Source of the DNA: Tardiphaga sp051811025
Lineage (GTDB): Bacteria; Pseudomonadota; Alphaproteobacteria; Rhizobiales; Xanthobacteraceae
Direction of reading: 5' to 3'
Assembly (NCBI RefSeq): GCF_051811025.1
Contig: NZ_JBPWQE010000001.1
Span: 4,216,001-4,280,000, forward strand
DNA length: 64,000 bases
Shown here one piece after another: positions 33,279-42,047 of the stretch. Each line of letters opens with the position of its first letter. The stretch's first letter is position 1. The translations under genes were made by a program, and so were the position numbers. Below the pieces are notes generated by a model, which was not told where the DNA came from, ran no database searches, and saw nothing but the letters and a program-made list of their open reading frames with translations.

Positions 33279-34447
33279 GCCTTCTCCGCCAGATGGGGTT
33301 TGGTGACGCCATCTTCCGCTGCGGCGCTATCGGCATTCGCGCTATTGTTGGCTTTGCGACTTTCCGACCATGCATTGAAGGTGCCGATGATGCCCTTGGG
33401 CAGCAACAGCGTCACGAGAATGAACAGCGCACCGAGCATGAACAGCCAGTAGGGAGCAAGGGCGCCCGATGTGAACACCGTCTTGGCGTAGTTGACCACG
33501 ACCGCGCCGAGCGCCGCACCGACCAGCGTGCCACGACCGCCGACCGCGACCCAGATAACTGCTTCAATGGAGTTCGCCGGGGCGAATTCACCGGGATTGA
33601 TGATGCCGACTTGCGGCACATAGAGCGCACCCGCAACGCCGGCCATGCAGGCCGACAGGGTGAACACGAACAGCTTGTAGGATTCGACACGATAGCCCAA
33701 AAATCTTGTGCGGGATTCCGCGTCGCGTATGGCGATCAGCACCTTGCCGAGCTTCGAGGTAACGATAGCACGGCAGACGAGGAAGCCGATGATCAGCGCC
33801 AGACAGCTCAGCGCGAACAGCGCCGCGCGAGTGCCGTCGGCCTGCACATTGAATCCGAGGATGTCCTTGAAATCGGTCAGGCCGTTATTGCCGCCGAAGC
33901 CGAAATCATTGCGGAAGAACGCTAGCAGCAGCGCATAGGTCATGGCCTGGGTGATGATCGACAGATACACGCCTGACACGCGCGAGCGGAAGGTGAGCCA
34001 GCCGAACACGAAAGCCAGGATGCCCGGCGCGATCAGCACCATCGCCGCCGCGAACCAGAACATGTCGAAGCCGTACCAGTACCATGGCAGCGCCTTGTAG
34101 TTCAGGAATACCATGAAGTCCGGCAGTAGCGGATTGCCATAGACGCCGCGCGAGCCGATCTGGCGCATCAGATACATGCCCATGGCATAACCGCCGAGCG
34201 CGAAGAAGGCACCGTGACCGAGCGAGAGAATGCCGCAATAGCCCCAGATCAGATCGATGGAGAGCGCGAGAATGGCGTAGCAGACATATTTGCCGAAGAG
34301 CGCCATCAGATAGGTCGGCACCTGCAGCGGCGAGTCCGCCGGCAGCAGCAGGTTCGACAGTGGAATGAGGATGCCGACAGCGGCGACGATCAGCAGGAAG
34401 ACGGTCGCGCTGCGGTCCAGCGTGCGGGTAAGGAAATGCGGGGTCAT
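33275..34447 (-). CDS. urtC: urea ABC transporter permease UrtC
   Basis: Inner-membrane permease of 390 residues of the LivM type, with about nine or ten hydrophobic segments. Conserved stretches include LALSIDLIWGYCGILSLGHGAFFALGGYAMGMYLM and AVGGRGTLVGAALGAVVVNYAKT. I chose the ATG at 34447; the frame upstream translates a repeat pair. A 208-bp gap with repeats separates it from urtB. Confidence 0.92.
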   Translation of the reverse strand: MTPHFLTRTLDRSATVFLLIVAAVGILIPLSNLLLPADSPLQVPTYLMALFGKYVCYAILALSIDLIWGYCGILSLGHGAFFALGGYAMGMYLMRQIGSRGVYGNPLLPDFMVFLNYKALPWYWYGFDMFWFAAAMVLIAPGILAFVFGWLTFRSRVSGVYLSIITQAMTYALLLAFFRNDFGFGGNNGLTDFKDILGFNVQADGTRAALFALSCLALIIGFLVCRAIVTSKLGKVLIAIRDAESRTRFLGYRVESYKLFVFTLSACMAGVAGALYVPQVGIINPGEFAPANSIEAVIWVAVGGRGTLVGAALGAVVVNYAKTVFTSGALAPYWLFMLGALFILVTLLLPKGIIGTFNAWSESRKANNSANADSAAAEDGVTKPHLAEKA

Positions 34448-34497
34448 GCAAGGGCTCCGCAATACGCGAGACCACGGCTGGCACCGACGCCAATGGT

Positions 34498-34612
34498 CCC
34501 CTCCCCCCTTGCGGGGGAGGGTGGCGCGTAGCGCCGGGAGGGGGGTAAGCCGCAAACGCCGGAGCCTGGGGTTACCCCCCTCCCCGACCCTCCCCCGCAA
34601 GGGGGGAGGGAG
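34498..34612. repeat. REP-like repeat pair between urtB and urtC
   Basis: Two copies of the same GC-rich element, 34498-34550 on the plus strand and 34568-34612 inverted, separated by about 17 bp. The second copy (TACCCCCCTCCCCGACCCTC...) matches 29541-29584 almost exactly. The doublet gives the empty form of the arrangement that flanks the DUF559 gene. Confidence 0.8.
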
Positions 34613-34655
34613 CGAGAGGCTGGTGCGTCGAAGCGAAGTATCGTTGCAATCGTCA

Positions 34656-36266
34656 TCATGCTTCGATCGCCCTGCCCTTGAGCGCGAACAGGCCGCGCGG
34701 CCGTTTCTGGATGAACAGGATGATCAGCACCAGGATGGCGATCTTGCCGAGCACGGCCCCTGCGACCGGCTCGAGGAACTTGTTGGCGATCCCGAGCGAG
34801 AACGCACCGACCAGCGTGCCCCACAGATTGCCGACGCCGCCGAACACCACGACCATGAAACTGTCGATAATGTAGCTCTGGCCCAGATTGGGCGAGACGT
34901 TGTCGATCTGCGAGAGCGCCACGCCGGCAATGCCCGCAATGCCGGAGCCGAGACCGAAGGTCAGCGCATCGACACGCGAGGTTGCGATGCCCATAGAGGC
35001 TGCCATGCGACGGTTCTGGGTCACGGCGCGCATCTCAAGCCCGATGCTGGTGTAGCGCAACATCGCCAGCAGGATCGCGAACACGGCCAACGTGAAGCAC
35101 AGAATCCAGAGCCGGTTGTATGTGATCGTGAGCTGACCCAGCTCGAATGCGCCGGACATCCAGGAGGGATTGCCGACCTCACGATTGGTCGGGCCGAACA
35201 TGGTGCGCACCGCCTGCTGAAGCACCAGCGACAGGCCCCAGGTCGCCAGCAGCGTTTCCAGCGGGCGGCCATAGAGGAAGCGGATGATGGTGCGCTCGAT
35301 CACGATGCCGAGCAGACCGGCGACGATGAAGGCCAGCGGCACCGCCATCAGCAGTGAGTAGTCGAACAGGCCGGGATAGCTGGTGCGGATCACGTCCTGC
35401 ACCACGAAGGTGACATAGGCGCCGATCATCACCATCTCGCCATGCGCCATGTTGATGACGCCCATCACCCCGAAGGTGATGGCGAGGCCGATGGCGGCGA
35501 GCAAGAGAACCGAGCCGAGCGACAGGCCATACCAAGCGTTCTGGCCGATCGACCACAGCGTCTGCCGGCTGTTGATCGCGGTCACGGCGCTGGCCGCGCT
35601 GCGCGCGACGCCAACGGTCTGGTCAGCCGGCAGGCTGGTGAGCAGCGCCAGCGCGTCCTGATCGCCGCGGCCCTTGATGATCGCGATGGATTCGATCTTC
35701 TCGGCCTCGGTCGAATCTTCCTTGTAGAGCAGGATCGCAGCACGGGCCTCGGTGAAGGCCTGCTTGGCCGCCTTGTTGGTTTCCTTTTCCAGCGCAGTCT
35801 CGATGACCGGTAGCATCGCGGTCTCGTGGCTCTTGAACACCGACTGCGCGGAGGCGATGCGCTTGGCGGGATCCGGCGACATCAGCGTGAGCCCGCCGAG
35901 TGCGGATTCGATATTGCGGCGAAGACGATTGTTGAGGCGCACCGCGGCGGCGCTGGCTGGCACTTCAGTGACGGCTTCACCGGTCGCAGCATCGGTCACC
36001 TTGCCGTCCGCGCCGGTGAGATAAACCTTCTTGCTGTCGGGATCGGCGGAGAGCCGGCCTTCCTGTAGCGCGGTGATGATGGCGAAAGCCTGCGGATTGC
36101 CCGAGGTCGCGATGATGCCGACGGCTTCGTCGCTGTCGGAGAAATCATCATTGGCGAATTTGGCGAGGGCATCCTCGAAAGGACCCGCAAAGGCCGGAAT
36201 GGCGGTCGCGGCGATCAGCAGACAGGCAATTGCGAGCGCGCGAAAACGATGGAGAACATCAGTCAC
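34656..36266 (-). CDS. urtB: urea ABC transporter permease UrtB
   Basis: Protein of 536 residues. A signal-type N-terminus (ALAIACLLIAATAIPAFAGP) and a periplasmic region of about 225 residues precede a LivH-type permease domain with about eight membrane segments (for example FGVMGVINMAHGEMVMIGAYVTF). The long N-terminal region is normal for UrtB and separates it from LivH. It follows urtA across a terminator hairpin. Confidence 0.93.
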   Translation of the reverse strand: MTDVLHRFRALAIACLLIAATAIPAFAGPFEDALAKFANDDFSDSDEAVGIIATSGNPQAFAIITALQEGRLSADPDSKKVYLTGADGKVTDAATGEAVTEVPASAAAVRLNNRLRRNIESALGGLTLMSPDPAKRIASAQSVFKSHETAMLPVIETALEKETNKAAKQAFTEARAAILLYKEDSTEAEKIESIAIIKGRGDQDALALLTSLPADQTVGVARSAASAVTAINSRQTLWSIGQNAWYGLSLGSVLLLAAIGLAITFGVMGVINMAHGEMVMIGAYVTFVVQDVIRTSYPGLFDYSLLMAVPLAFIVAGLLGIVIERTIIRFLYGRPLETLLATWGLSLVLQQAVRTMFGPTNREVGNPSWMSGAFELGQLTITYNRLWILCFTLAVFAILLAMLRYTSIGLEMRAVTQNRRMAASMGIATSRVDALTFGLGSGIAGIAGVALSQIDNVSPNLGQSYIIDSFMVVVFGGVGNLWGTLVGAFSLGIANKFLEPVAGAVLGKIAILVLIILFIQKRPRGLFALKGRAIEA

Positions 36267-36284
36267 TGGAAAACCCCGGCCGAA

Positions 36285-36319
36285 GAAAAAAGAGAAGGCG
36301 GCGGATTCACCGCCTTCTC
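36285..36319 (-). terminator. terminator-type hairpin between urtA and urtB
   Basis: On the minus strand GAGAAGGCGG and CCGCCTTCTC pair over 10 bases and are followed by six T residues. It lies in the 145-bp gap after urtA. It may reduce transcription into urtB-E so that the binding protein is made in excess, a common arrangement for ABC transporters. Confidence 0.88.
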
Positions 36320-36354
36320 CAGTTTTGGGAGTCTCGGGAAGAAACTAGTAAGTC

Positions 36355-36385
36355 GTCATTGCGGACGCTGCGCGCCCGCAATGAC
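36355..36385. repeat. palindromic repeat after urtA
   Basis: GTCATTGCGG and CCGCAATGAC form an inverted repeat around an 11-base GC-rich loop. It is of the GTCAT...ATGAC type seen elsewhere in the window and may protect the 3' end of the urtA transcript. Confidence 0.7.
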
Positions 36386-36411
36386 TGACAACACGAAGCC
36401 TCAGAGCGAGA

Positions 36412-37734
36412 TCAGGAACCCTGACCGCCGCACTTGTTGGTCTTGGTGTTGAAGTTGCCGCACTTCTTGCCGACCCAGTCGCCGATCAGGTCCTTGGAGC
36501 CGTCGAGCTCCTTCGACCATGCATCGCCAGCCACCAGCGCCGGGGTCTTCCAGACCACGTCGAACTGGCCATTGGCTTTGATTTCGCCAATGAACACCGG
36601 CTTGGTGATGTGGTGGTTCGGCAGCATCTTCGAGGTACCGCCGGTCAGGTTCTTGGCTTCGATGCCCGGCAGTGCGTCGATGACCTTGTCGGCTTCGACC
36701 GACTTGGCCTTCTCGACTGCCTTCACCCACATGTTGAAGCCGATCACGGTGGCTTCCATCGGGTCGTTGGTCACGCGCTTCGGATTCTTGGTGAAGGCCT
36801 GCCATTCCTTGATGAACTTCTCGTTCTCAGGGCTCTTGATCGACTGGAAGTAGTTCCAGGCCGCGAGATGGCCGAGCAGCGGCTTGGTGTCGATGCCGGC
36901 GAGTTCTTCTTCACCCACCGAGAACGCAACAACCGGAATGTCGGTCGCCTTGATGCCCTGGTTGCCGAGTTCCTTGTAGAACGGAACGTTGGCATCGCCG
37001 TTGATGGTCGAAACCACGGCGGTCTTCTTGCCAGTCGAGCCGAACTTCTTGATGTCGGCGACGATCGTCTGCCAGTCACTATGACCAAACGGCGTGTAGT
37101 TGATCATGATGTCTTCCTGCTTGACGCCCTTCGACTTCAAGTAGGCTTCGAGAATCTTGTTCGTGGTACGCGGATAGACGTAGTCGGTGCCGGCCAGCAC
37201 CCAGCGCTTCACCTTCTCGTCCTTCATCAGGTAATCAACCGCGGGGATCGCCTGCTGGTTCGGAGCGGCGCCGGTGTAGAACACGTTACGCTCGGACTCT
37301 TCGCCCTCATACTGCACGGGGTAGAACAGGATGCTGTTCAGTTCCTTGAACACCGGGAGAACCGACTTGCGCGACACCGAGGTCCAGCAGCCGAACACGA
37401 CGGCAACCTTGTCCTTGGTGATCAGCTCGCGCGCCTTCTCGGCGAACAGCGGCCAGTTAGAGGCGGGATCGACCACGACGGCTTCGAGCTTCTTGCCGTT
37501 CACGCCGCCCTTCTTGTTCTGCTGATCGATCATGAACAGCACGGTGTCTTTCAGCGTGGTCTCGGAAATTGCCATGGTGCCCGACAGCGAATGCAGGACG
37601 CCGACCTTGATGGTGTCGTCTGCGGCTTTGGCCGGCGAAAATGCCGACAGGCCCAGAGCCAGACCCGTTGCCGCGGCCATCAGGCTGCGCCGTGAGATCG
37701 GCTTGGCTATAGCGTGAGTCAAATTGGTAATCAT
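36412..37734 (-). CDS. urtA: urea-binding periplasmic protein UrtA
   Basis: Solute-binding protein of 440 residues. The N-terminus has a twin-arginine-like signal (ISRRSLMAAATGLALGLSAFSPAKA), then IKVGVLHSLSGTMAISETTLKDTVLFMIDQQN. Typical UrtA segments are FGCWTSVSRKSVLPVFKELNSILFYPVQYEGEE, SERNVFYTGAAPNQQ and TDYVYPRTTNKI. I chose the ATG at 37734 with a GGGAGAG ribosome-binding site. It heads the cluster and lies behind a sigma-54 promoter, so its expression should rise when nitrogen is limiting. Confidence 0.95.
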   Translation of the reverse strand: MITNLTHAIAKPISRRSLMAAATGLALGLSAFSPAKAADDTIKVGVLHSLSGTMAISETTLKDTVLFMIDQQNKKGGVNGKKLEAVVVDPASNWPLFAEKARELITKDKVAVVFGCWTSVSRKSVLPVFKELNSILFYPVQYEGEESERNVFYTGAAPNQQAIPAVDYLMKDEKVKRWVLAGTDYVYPRTTNKILEAYLKSKGVKQEDIMINYTPFGHSDWQTIVADIKKFGSTGKKTAVVSTINGDANVPFYKELGNQGIKATDIPVVAFSVGEEELAGIDTKPLLGHLAAWNYFQSIKSPENEKFIKEWQAFTKNPKRVTNDPMEATVIGFNMWVKAVEKAKSVEADKVIDALPGIEAKNLTGGTSKMLPNHHITKPVFIGEIKANGQFDVVWKTPALVAGDAWSKELDGSKDLIGDWVGKKCGNFNTKTNKCGGQGS

Positions 37735-37803
37735 GTGCGGTCTCTCCCTGACGCAGACGAAATCAATGCGGAACGGCCCCACGGCCGGCGCGTTAAGGAG
37801 ATC

Positions 37804-37818
37804 GCAAGAAGTGTGCCA
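37804..37818 (-). promoter_or_regulatory. sigma-54 (RpoN) promoter of urtA
   Basis: The minus strand reads TGGCAC-ACTTC-TTGC, which matches the -24/-12 consensus TGGCAC-N5-TTGC in every fixed position and spacing. It lies about 70 bp before the urtA start codon. Sigma-54 promoters of urea-transport genes are usually activated by NtrC. Confidence 0.85.
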
Positions 37819-38278
37819 GCCCCGGAACACACGTTAAGTGATTGGGATTGTTCGCGTGTTTCCGATTTTCGGAAAGCGCCGAGGCTTTCCTGTTTATTTC
37901 TTGTGCAGAAAAATTGATCATGCACACGGCAAACAGCTTAAATAATCGCCAAAAATCGCCTCATGTCTAAATTTCATGCAGCGGTATTTTGTCGCTGGTT
38001 TTAACCCTCGCGCCGATTGACCTTGAATCCGCCGCCTTGCTGTTCCATATCAATCGAACGACCTAGAGAATCATCAGGTCCTTGCGAGCCGCGTGTTCTG
38101 ATCCCGTCTTTACTCTGATCTTCTCAGGGCAGTTCGACGGTTTCTGGCTTGCCCCTTCAGCTAACCAGAACTGACGCCCCAAACACGCGGGTGTCCCAGA
38201 CACACTCGCGCGCTCCCTGGCCCCATGGTCTCCACATCATGGCCGGGCGCCTGCTTTCACTTTGGAAAGACCAATCTT
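37819..38278. other. intergenic region between urtA and rhlE
   Basis: This stretch must hold activator sites for urtA and the rhlE promoter. An inverted TGTGCA/TGCACA pair (37902-37907 and 37921-37926) is upstream of the sigma-54 promoter, but its spacing does not fit the NtrC consensus. I see no gene in it. Confidence 0.4.
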
Positions 38279-39742
38279 TTGACCACCTTTCAGGAATTCG
38301 GCCTCGCCGATCCCATCACCCGTGCGCTTAAAGAAGAAAACTACACCACCCCGACCCCGATCCAGGCCCAGACCATCCCGATTGCCATCACCGGCAAGGA
38401 CGTGATCGGCATCGCCCAGACCGGCACTGGCAAGACCGCTTCCTTCGCGCTCCCCATCCTTCACCGCCTGCTCGAGAACCGCATCAAGCCGCAGCCCAAG
38501 ACCTGCCGCGTGCTGGTGCTGAGCCCGACCCGCGAACTCTCCGGCCAGATCCTCGACAGTTTCAATGCCTATGGCCGCCACATGCAGCTCGCCTCGACGC
38601 TGGCCATCGGCGGCGTGCCGATGGGTCGTCAGGTCCGTTCGCTGATGCAGGGCGTCGACGTCCTCGTCGCCACCCCAGGCCGCCTGCTTGACCTCGTGCA
38701 GAGCAACGGCCTCAAGCTCAACATGGTTGAGTTCCTGGTGCTCGACGAAGCCGACCGCATGCTCGACATGGGCTTCATCAACGACATCCGCAAAGTCGTC
38801 GCCAAGCTCCCGATCAAGCGCCAGACGCTGTTCTTCTCGGCCACCATGCCGAAGGACATCGCCGATCTTGCCGAAGCCATGCTCAAGGATCCGGCCCGCG
38901 TCGCGGTGACCCCGGTCGCCTCCACCGTGGAGCGTATCAGCCAGCGGATCATGCTGGTGGATCACTCCGCCAAGCCGGCGATCCTGTCGCAGATCCTTAA
39001 GACCGAGACGGTCAACCGCGCACTGGTGTTTACCCGCACCAAGCACGGCGCCGACAAGGTCGTGAAGGGCCTTGAGCGCGCCGGTATCGCTGCCGCCGCG
39101 ATCCATGGCAACAAGTCGCAGAACCATCGCGAGCGCACCCTCGCCCAGTTCCGTACCGGCGAAATCCGCACTTTGGTCGCCACCGACATCGCCGCCCGTG
39201 GCATCGACGTCGACGGCATCACCCATGTGGTGAATTTCGACCTGCCGAACATCCCGGAAACCTATGTCCACCGCATCGGTCGTACGGCCCGCGCGGGCCG
39301 TGAAGGCATTGCAATCTCGCTTTGCGCCGGCGAGGAAATGGCGTATCTGCGCGATATTGAAAAACTGATCCGCATTTCGCTTCCGAAGGAAGACCGCCGC
39401 ACCCCCGGCAAGAATGACGTGGGGCCGTCGCCTTCCCAGAACCGTGGCGGTCAGCGCAACGGCCGCTCCGCCCCGCACGCATCACGCAGCAATGATGGAG
39501 CGCCCGGCAAGAACGCGCGCAATCGTCGTCGCCCGCATGGCGGCAATGGCGGCGCGTCGCAACCGAACCGCGATCATGCGCGGAACGAGAATGGACGTCA
39601 CGAGAATGCACGGCATGAGCCGATCTCACGTCCGGCCAATCAGGCCGGGACTACGACCAAAGAAGGGATGCAGGGCGTTGCCTTCCTGCACCGCGAAAGC
39701 CGACCGAACACAACCCCGAACCGCACCCAGCGGCCACGCTAA
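38279..39742 (+). CDS. rhlE: DEAD-box RNA helicase, RhlE type
   Basis: ATP-dependent RNA helicase of about 487 residues. Motifs in order: Q-motif (FQEFGLADPITRAL...TPTPIQAQTIP), I (AQTGTGKT), Ia (PTRELSGQI), Ib (TPGRLLD), II (LVLDEADRMLDMG), III (FSATMP), IV (LVFTRTKHGAD), V (ATDIAARGIDV) and VI (HRIGRTARAG). A basic Asn/Arg/Gly-rich tail of about 110 residues follows, usual for RNA binding. I place the start at the TTG 38279, giving a family-like start LTTFQEFGL; an in-frame ATG at 38225 is the alternative. Confidence 0.88.
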   Translation: MTTFQEFGLADPITRALKEENYTTPTPIQAQTIPIAITGKDVIGIAQTGTGKTASFALPILHRLLENRIKPQPKTCRVLVLSPTRELSGQILDSFNAYGRHMQLASTLAIGGVPMGRQVRSLMQGVDVLVATPGRLLDLVQSNGLKLNMVEFLVLDEADRMLDMGFINDIRKVVAKLPIKRQTLFFSATMPKDIADLAEAMLKDPARVAVTPVASTVERISQRIMLVDHSAKPAILSQILKTETVNRALVFTRTKHGADKVVKGLERAGIAAAAIHGNKSQNHRERTLAQFRTGEIRTLVATDIAARGIDVDGITHVVNFDLPNIPETYVHRIGRTARAGREGIAISLCAGEEMAYLRDIEKLIRISLPKEDRRTPGKNDVGPSPSQNRGGQRNGRSAPHASRSNDGAPGKNARNRRRPHGGNGGASQPNRDHARNENGRHENARHEPISRPANQAGTTTKEGMQGVAFLHRESRPNTTPNRTQRPR

Positions 39743-39766
39743 CAGCCGATCGATCTGGAGCTAACA

Positions 39767-40045
39767 ATGGCCAAAGAAGAGCTGATCCAGTTCGAAGGAC
39801 TGGTGACCGAAATCCTCCCCGATGCACGCTATCGCGTGCAATTGGACGCAGGACACGAAATCGTCGCCTACACCGCCGGCAAGATGAAGAAGAACCGCAT
39901 CAAGACGCTGGCCGGCGATCGCGTGACCATCGAGATGTCGCCTTACGATCTCGAAAAAGGTCGCCTGATTTTCCGCCACAAGGACGAGCGTCCCGGCGGT
40001 CCTCCGCGTGGTGCACCGCCGCGCGGTCAGTTCCGTCGCCGCTAG
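39767..40045 (+). CDS. infA: translation initiation factor IF-1
   Basis: Protein of 92 residues with the S1-like fold: MAKEELIQFEGLVTEILPDARYRVQLDAGHEIVAYTAGKMKKNRIKTLAGDRVTIEMSPYDLEKGRLIFRHK. IF-1 binds the ribosomal A site during initiation. The usual length is about 72; this one has a 20-residue Arg/Gly/Pro-rich tail. It follows rhlE by 24 bases and is probably co-transcribed. It is likely a second infA copy linked to cold adaptation, given the helicase and cold-shock neighbours. Confidence 0.9.
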   Translation: MAKEELIQFEGLVTEILPDARYRVQLDAGHEIVAYTAGKMKKNRIKTLAGDRVTIEMSPYDLEKGRLIFRHKDERPGGPPRGAPPRGQFRRR

Positions 40046-40350
40046 GCGCATCCAGCGTTTAAACTGTCGACAGTTTACATCGCAAGACAACCCATCCGCG
40101 CATCGGATCACTCGCGATGCGCGGATGGGTAAGCGTTCCTGACCGTTCGTGCGCAATCAAAAAATCGTGCGCGTCAGGATTGTTTTGAGGGGAGGCTTCC
40201 CCTAATATGAGTTAATCGATTTTCGGCCGGACGACATTATCTATCCCCCGGTGCAGCCGGTCTAGACTGACGACCCTTCCAAAAATTCGATGTCACCAGC
40301 CCACATTTGTTTCGTGGGCTACACTATATCTTTGAGAAGGGACTACCCCC
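40046..40350. other. 5' region of the cold-shock gene
   Basis: About 300 bp without a supported gene. The inverted words ATCCGCGCATCGG and GCGATGCGCGGAT near 40091-40127 can form a large hairpin, possibly an infA terminator lacking a T-run. The part before the cold-shock gene probably forms its long, structured leader. Confidence 0.4.
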
Positions 40351-40563
40351 ATGAGCATGGGAACAGTGAAGTGGTTTAACGCGACCAAGGGCTTCGGCTT
40401 CATTCAGCCGGACGATGGTGGCAACGACGTGTTCGTTCACATCAGCGCCGTTGAGCGTGCCGGTCTCGGCACCCTGCGTGAAGGCCAGAAGATCAGCTAC
40501 GAAATCGTCGCTGACCGTCGTTCCGGCAAGTCGTCGGCCGACAATCTCCGCGCCGCAGGCTAA
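40351..40563 (+). CDS. cold-shock protein (CspA family)
   Basis: Protein of 70 residues. The RNP motifs KWFNATKGFGFIQPDDGGNDVFVHISAV define the family of single-strand nucleic-acid-binding chaperones. An AGAAGGGA ribosome-binding site precedes the ATG. A strong terminator follows at 40611. Members of the family can be cold- or growth-phase-controlled; which applies here is unknown. Confidence 0.95.
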   Translation: MSMGTVKWFNATKGFGFIQPDDGGNDVFVHISAVERAGLGTLREGQKISYEIVADRRSGKSSADNLRAAG

Positions 40564-40610
40564 ACGATCACTCGCAAGCTTGATGCTTGCGAACTGATCG
40601 ACTGAATACG

Positions 40611-40641
40611 AAAAGGCCGCGCTCTTGAGCGCGGCCTTTTT
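40611..40641 (+). terminator. Rho-independent terminator of the cold-shock gene
   Basis: AAAAGGCCGCGCTC and AGCGCGGCCTTTTT pair around a three-base loop. A smaller hairpin (GCAAGC-TTGAT-GCTTGC, around 40574-40590) precedes it. Confidence 0.92.
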
Positions 40642-40715
40642 GCTGAAGCATGATCCGGAACAGTGGATCGGCGTTCGTTCGCTGCAACTACAAACACGCA
40701 GCGCATGATCGCAAA

Positions 40716-41327
40716 TTACGGCGTGCAGCTCGTCACCATCACGACGCATGACGTTTGCCGTGGTCGCGTGTACATCGCATCCGTCAATGTGAGCCCGCCC
40801 TTCGGCACGACCCAGCCGATCGTCGGCACGTAAGTATAGTTGGCCTCGCCGAGGATCAGATACTGGTTCGCCAGATAGTTCCCGTTGGCGTCCTTGACGA
40901 TCAGATTGGTGGGAACCGTTACGACCGTACCCACGACCTTCTTTTGATCGCCGCGGCTCCATACGACCTTGGCAACCTTGGTCGATGGATCGATATAGAC
41001 TTGGCTGATAGTCGTCTTGAGCTGCGTCTTGTCATAAGGCGTCAGCATCGCACCGGCGATGATGAAGAAATTCGAGACATCGGTTTCCGCCAGCGTCGTG
41101 TAGCGTGACGCCAGGTCGGCCATGCCCTGTGAGATCTGGCTGACCTTGCGATCGACGGCAAAGCCGTTGGAAACGTCCAGCATGCCGAAGAACATCAGGA
41201 ACATCAGCGGCATGATCATCGCGAACTCGACCGCGGATACGCCTCTCGTGTCGTCTCGCAACAGCAAGGCCTGTCGCCAGGCTGCCAGTGCCGCCATACG
41301 CGCGCGCATTGTCCCGATCCTTGCCAT
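40716..41327 (-). CDS. TadE/TadG-like pilus minor protein
   Basis: Protein of 203 residues from the ATG at 41327. The N-terminus RDDTRGVSAVEFAMIMPLMFLMFFGMLDVSNGF is a TadE-type pseudopilin segment, with the glutamate in AVEFA expected near a prepilin cleavage site. The rest is a periplasmic beta-rich domain. It overlaps the preceding TadE gene by one base. Such minor pilins help assemble Flp pili. The long upstream open frame is a shadow of the neighbouring gene. Confidence 0.8.
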   Translation of the reverse strand: MARIGTMRARMAALAAWRQALLLRDDTRGVSAVEFAMIMPLMFLMFFGMLDVSNGFAVDRKVSQISQGMADLASRYTTLAETDVSNFFIIAGAMLTPYDKTQLKTTISQVYIDPSTKVAKVVWSRGDQKKVVGTVVTVPTNLIVKDANGNYLANQYLILGEANYTYVPTIGWVVPKGGLTLTDAMYTRPRQTSCVVMVTSCTP

Positions 41328-41875
41328 CACTGCGGCCCGGTAGCCGCTGTCGCGGCCAGCAGGCGCTTGCTGCTCGTCGTTCCGCGACCGATATTGGCGA
41401 TGTTGTAGCCGAGGCCCGTGACGAACAGAGGCCATTGATAAAACCCGCGGGTCACGACGGTCTGGTTGGTGGTCGTCGGCGGCTGCCAGGTGAGCGTGGT
41501 GCCAGCATAATTTCCGCCGCTGTCGATCGGATCCGCAATGGTGATCGCCGTGCCCGGATTGTAGGAACGCACGTCGGTGCCGATCTTGGTGCAATCCATC
41601 AGTACGGAAGCGCGCGCGCAGATGACGGCATTGAAGTCTGCCTGGCTCGGTGCCTGGCTCGTATAGAAAAGTCGGGAGCCATCCTGTACGGCGGTCTCCA
41701 ACACCTGACCGGCGAGGAACACCATGCCGGTTTCCATGATGGCAAAAATCAGCGCGAAGAAGACCGGCGCGATCATCGCGAATTCGACCGCGGCCGAGCC
41801 GCCGCTGTCGTGGCCGAAGCGGCGCAGCCGCTTGGCGAGCATCGCCATCGAGATCAGCGGTAACAGCATCTGCAA
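41327..41875 (-). CDS. TadE-like pilus minor protein
   Basis: Protein of up to 182 residues. The pseudopilin segment is DSGGSAAVEFAMIAPVFFALIFAIMETGMVFLAGQVLETAVQDGSRL. The following domain contains two cysteines (ICARASVLMDCTKI), likely paired in the periplasm. The start could also be the ATG 33 bases downstream (MLAKRLRRFG). Paired with the TadE-like gene at 40716 in one operon on the minus strand. Confidence 0.8.
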   Translation of the reverse strand: MQMLLPLISMAMLAKRLRRFGHDSGGSAAVEFAMIAPVFFALIFAIMETGMVFLAGQVLETAVQDGSRLFYTSQAPSQADFNAVICARASVLMDCTKIGTDVRSYNPGTAITIADPIDSGGNYAGTTLTWQPPTTTNQTVVTRGFYQWPLFVTGLGYNIANIGRGTTSSKRLLAATAATGPQ

Positions 41876-42047
41876 GTGCCTCGGTGATAGGAAATAGCTA
41901 CCGCCGAGATGTATCGGAAACAGATTGTTGAAGTGTTTCGCCGGATCGAGACAAGACGGCTCGATGGGTTAACCCGCTGTTGACCATGTCTCCGCCGAAC
42001 GACACCGCATGGAATGCGGCGCCATTTGCGCGTTTATGAATTACAGG

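Noticed and set aside
37902..37926. NtrC binding site upstream of urtA
   Set aside because: TGTGCA and TGCACA form an inverted pair, but the spacing is four bases too long for the NtrC consensus.
38237..39478. 413-codon open frame antisense to rhlE, and similar long frames antisense to ureC (27529-28668) and urtA (36610-37695)
   Set aside because: All lie fully inside well-supported genes on the other strand and read as low-complexity His/Arg/Gly-rich translations.
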